64,000 bases of DNA from Bacillota bacterium (GTDB lineage: Bacteria; Bacillota; Clostridia; Monoglobales; Firm-18): assembly GCA_022706765.1 (NCBI GenBank), contig JAKJBX010000004.1:62001-126000 (forward strand), given 5' to 3'. The notes under the pieces were generated by a model. The model ran no database searches, was not told the origin of the DNA, and was given only the letters and a program-made list of their open reading frames with translations. Position 1 is the first letter of the stretch; each line of letters opens with the position of its first letter. Made by a program: the position numbers and the translations under genes. Of this stretch, positions 63,374 through 64,000 are shown one piece after another.

Positions 63374-63416
63374 CGCCATTTTGATACCTCACAAGGCACC
63401 GAGGAACTGGGACACT
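63374..63416. other. Right attachment site (attR) of the cotJC element
   Basis: Element arm CGCCATTTTGATACCTCACAA, core GG at 63395-63396, then cotJC sequence CACCGAGGAACTGGG. Element arm and the attL arm face each other as an inverted repeat centred on GG once the ends are joined. Confidence 0.85.
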
Positions 63417-63796
63417 TGGAAATGGTCGGCACGATCGTGCACCAGCTGACGAGAAACCTGACGCCTGCCGAGGTTAAAAAGGGCGGCTTTGACGATTATT
63501 ACACCGACCACAGGCTGGGCGTTTATCCGCAAAGCGCAGGCGGCACGCCGTTTTCGGCGGCAGCGCTTGCCGTAAAGGGCGACCCGATCGCAGACCTCAA
63601 CGAAGACCTCGCCGCAGAGCAAAAAGCAAGATCAACATATGAGAACCTGATCCGTCTTGCGGACGACCCCGACGTCATCGAACCGCTAAGATTTTTGCGT
63701 GCCCGTGAAATCGTGCACTATCAGCGTTTCGGTGAAACGCTCAGGGTGCTGCTCGAAGATATGCAGAGAAAGCGGGTTCACGTCGTCAAAAAATAA
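63397..63796 (+). CDS. cotJC: CotJC, 3' part (interrupted by a 19-kb element)
   Basis: Codons 62 (third base) to 194 of CotJC: TEELGHLEMVGTIVHQLTRN supplies the second Glu and the His of the first metal site (E-x-x-H), and RAREIVHYQRFGE the second Glu/His pair; AEQKARSTYENLIRLADDPDV lies between. No ribosome binding site or start belongs to this half, so it is silent unless the element is excised. The operon terminator follows at 63851. Confidence 0.93.
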
Positions 63797-63811
63797 TCAG
63801 ATCAAGCAATA

Positions 63812-63980
63812 CATTCGGGCACACAGGCGCTTTCCCGAACGCATCCGCTAAAAAGGCTTTCTCCGGTATACCGGAGAAAGCCTTTTCGTACACTTATAGG
63901 AAATTACGTAAAATCGGCGTGATTTCCGCGCTCCGGCGAACAGAAGCGTTCAAGAAGGCGCATACGCGCTCGAACGCTTT
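63812..63980. repeat. Palindromic intergenic repeat, family B, copy 3 (both arms)
   Basis: Left arm CATTCGGGCACACAGGCGCT (63812) is inverted relative to the right arm core GCGTTC...CTCGAACGC (63947-63978). The section GGAAATTACGTAAAATCGGC near 63900 matches the end of the 41097-41290 copy. The cotJ terminator sits between the arms. Confidence 0.65.
63851..63886 (+). terminator. cotJ operon terminator
   Basis: AAAAGGCTTTCTCCGG, loop TATA, CCGGAGAAAGCCTTTT: a perfect 16-bp stem with flanking A and T tracts 54 bases after the cotJC stop. Confidence 0.85.
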
Positions 63981-64000
63981 TTCATGTCAAATTAATATGC

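Larger units (their letters stand above)
44302..63396. mobile_element. 19.1-kb integrative element splitting cotJC (putative sporulation intervening element)
   Basis: Bounded by GG at 44302-44303 and GG at 63395-63396 (unit length 19,093). It contains a serine recombinase at the left end, a SHOCT-like small gene, a type I restriction-modification operon with a PrrC-like gene, an XRE regulator, a metabolic/repair block, a DUF6236-like gene, an AAA+DUF4143 ATPase, a broken second recombinase and a DUF6870-type gene. Nearly all genes read leftward. It has no capsid, tail, relaxase or conjugation gene, so it looks like a decayed or streamlined element. Parts (46.4-54.2 kb, 57.9-61.3 kb) are visibly AT-richer than the host. 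Confidence 0.92.

Noticed and set aside
63053-63396. Upstream in-frame extension of the 3' cotJC half into the element (giving ~247 residues)
   Set aside because: The extra sequence has no family similarity, no suitable ribosome binding site, and is the antisense of the recombinase extension and DUF6870 region; the open frame is accidental.
44302-63396. Complete prophage or conjugative element
   Set aside because: No terminase, portal, capsid, tail, relaxase, coupling protein or type IV secretion gene is present, so neither label is supported.

Overview
The window looks like chromosomal DNA of an endospore-forming member of the Clostridia, possibly an Oscillospirales/Ruminococcaceae-type lineage (inference). 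The grounds are the sporulation genes (spoVAD, spoVAE, ytxC, yunB, an alpha/beta SASP, cotJA-cotJB-cotJC), ricT, the c-di-AMP receptor darA, the Gram-positive AddAB nuclease, gatCAB, a PPi-type phosphofructokinase and many small repeat hairpins. I see no rRNA, tRNA or CRISPR array.

Layout. 1-5801: addB (cut by the window edge) and addA. 5957-9045: a secreted SGNH hydrolase, a small helical protein and a PIN-domain pair. 9166-17610: thrS, a WYL regulator, a ClpE-like unfoldase broken by a one-base frameshift, spoVAE/spoVAD and catalase. 17697-20662: two membrane genes, folA and rpsF-ssb-rpsR. 20906-24743: ferredoxin, ricT-holB-darA and pfp. 24859-25222: an unexplained transcription unit. 25240-33947: ytxC, a DUF6873-like gene, gatC-gatA-gatB, ligA, yunB and a SASP. 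34032-43391: an ArsC-like protein, a phosphoesterase, a DUF218 protein, a 1.1-kb-residue-scale secreted repeat protein with an O-antigen-ligase-like partner, a double-OB protein and a carbonic anhydrase. 43558 onward: the cotJ spore-coat operon.

The main discovery is that cotJC, the manganese-catalase-like coat gene, is split at codon 62 by a 19,093-bp element (about 44302-63394). Joining the two gene halves at a shared GG dinucleotide restores an uninterrupted 194-residue CotJC with the family sequence DIGTEEL. Joining the two element ends at the same GG gives a nearly perfect palindrome centred on that GG, the form expected for the attP of a large serine recombinase. A serine recombinase gene lies across the left end, and its last 19 complete codons are cotJC DNA read in antisense. 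This is the architecture of sporulation-gene intervening elements such as the sigK skin element. The cargo is a complete type I restriction-modification operon with an embedded PrrC-like anticodon-nuclease candidate, an XRE regulator, an ogt/DUF2461/DUF1697/nitroreductase block, a DUF6236-like gene, an AAA+DUF4143 ATPase, and a second serine recombinase killed by one stop codon next to a DUF6870-type gene.

The host part carries several families of short palindromic elements: a promoter-associated palindrome upstream of both the clpE-like gene and darA; REP-like hairpin elements at 27353, 41097 and 63812; MITE-like 160-bp elements at 26928 and 42704; and a 278-bp element with 20-bp perfect terminal inverted repeats at 42387. 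One of the 160-bp elements supplies the stop codon of the carbonic anhydrase gene.
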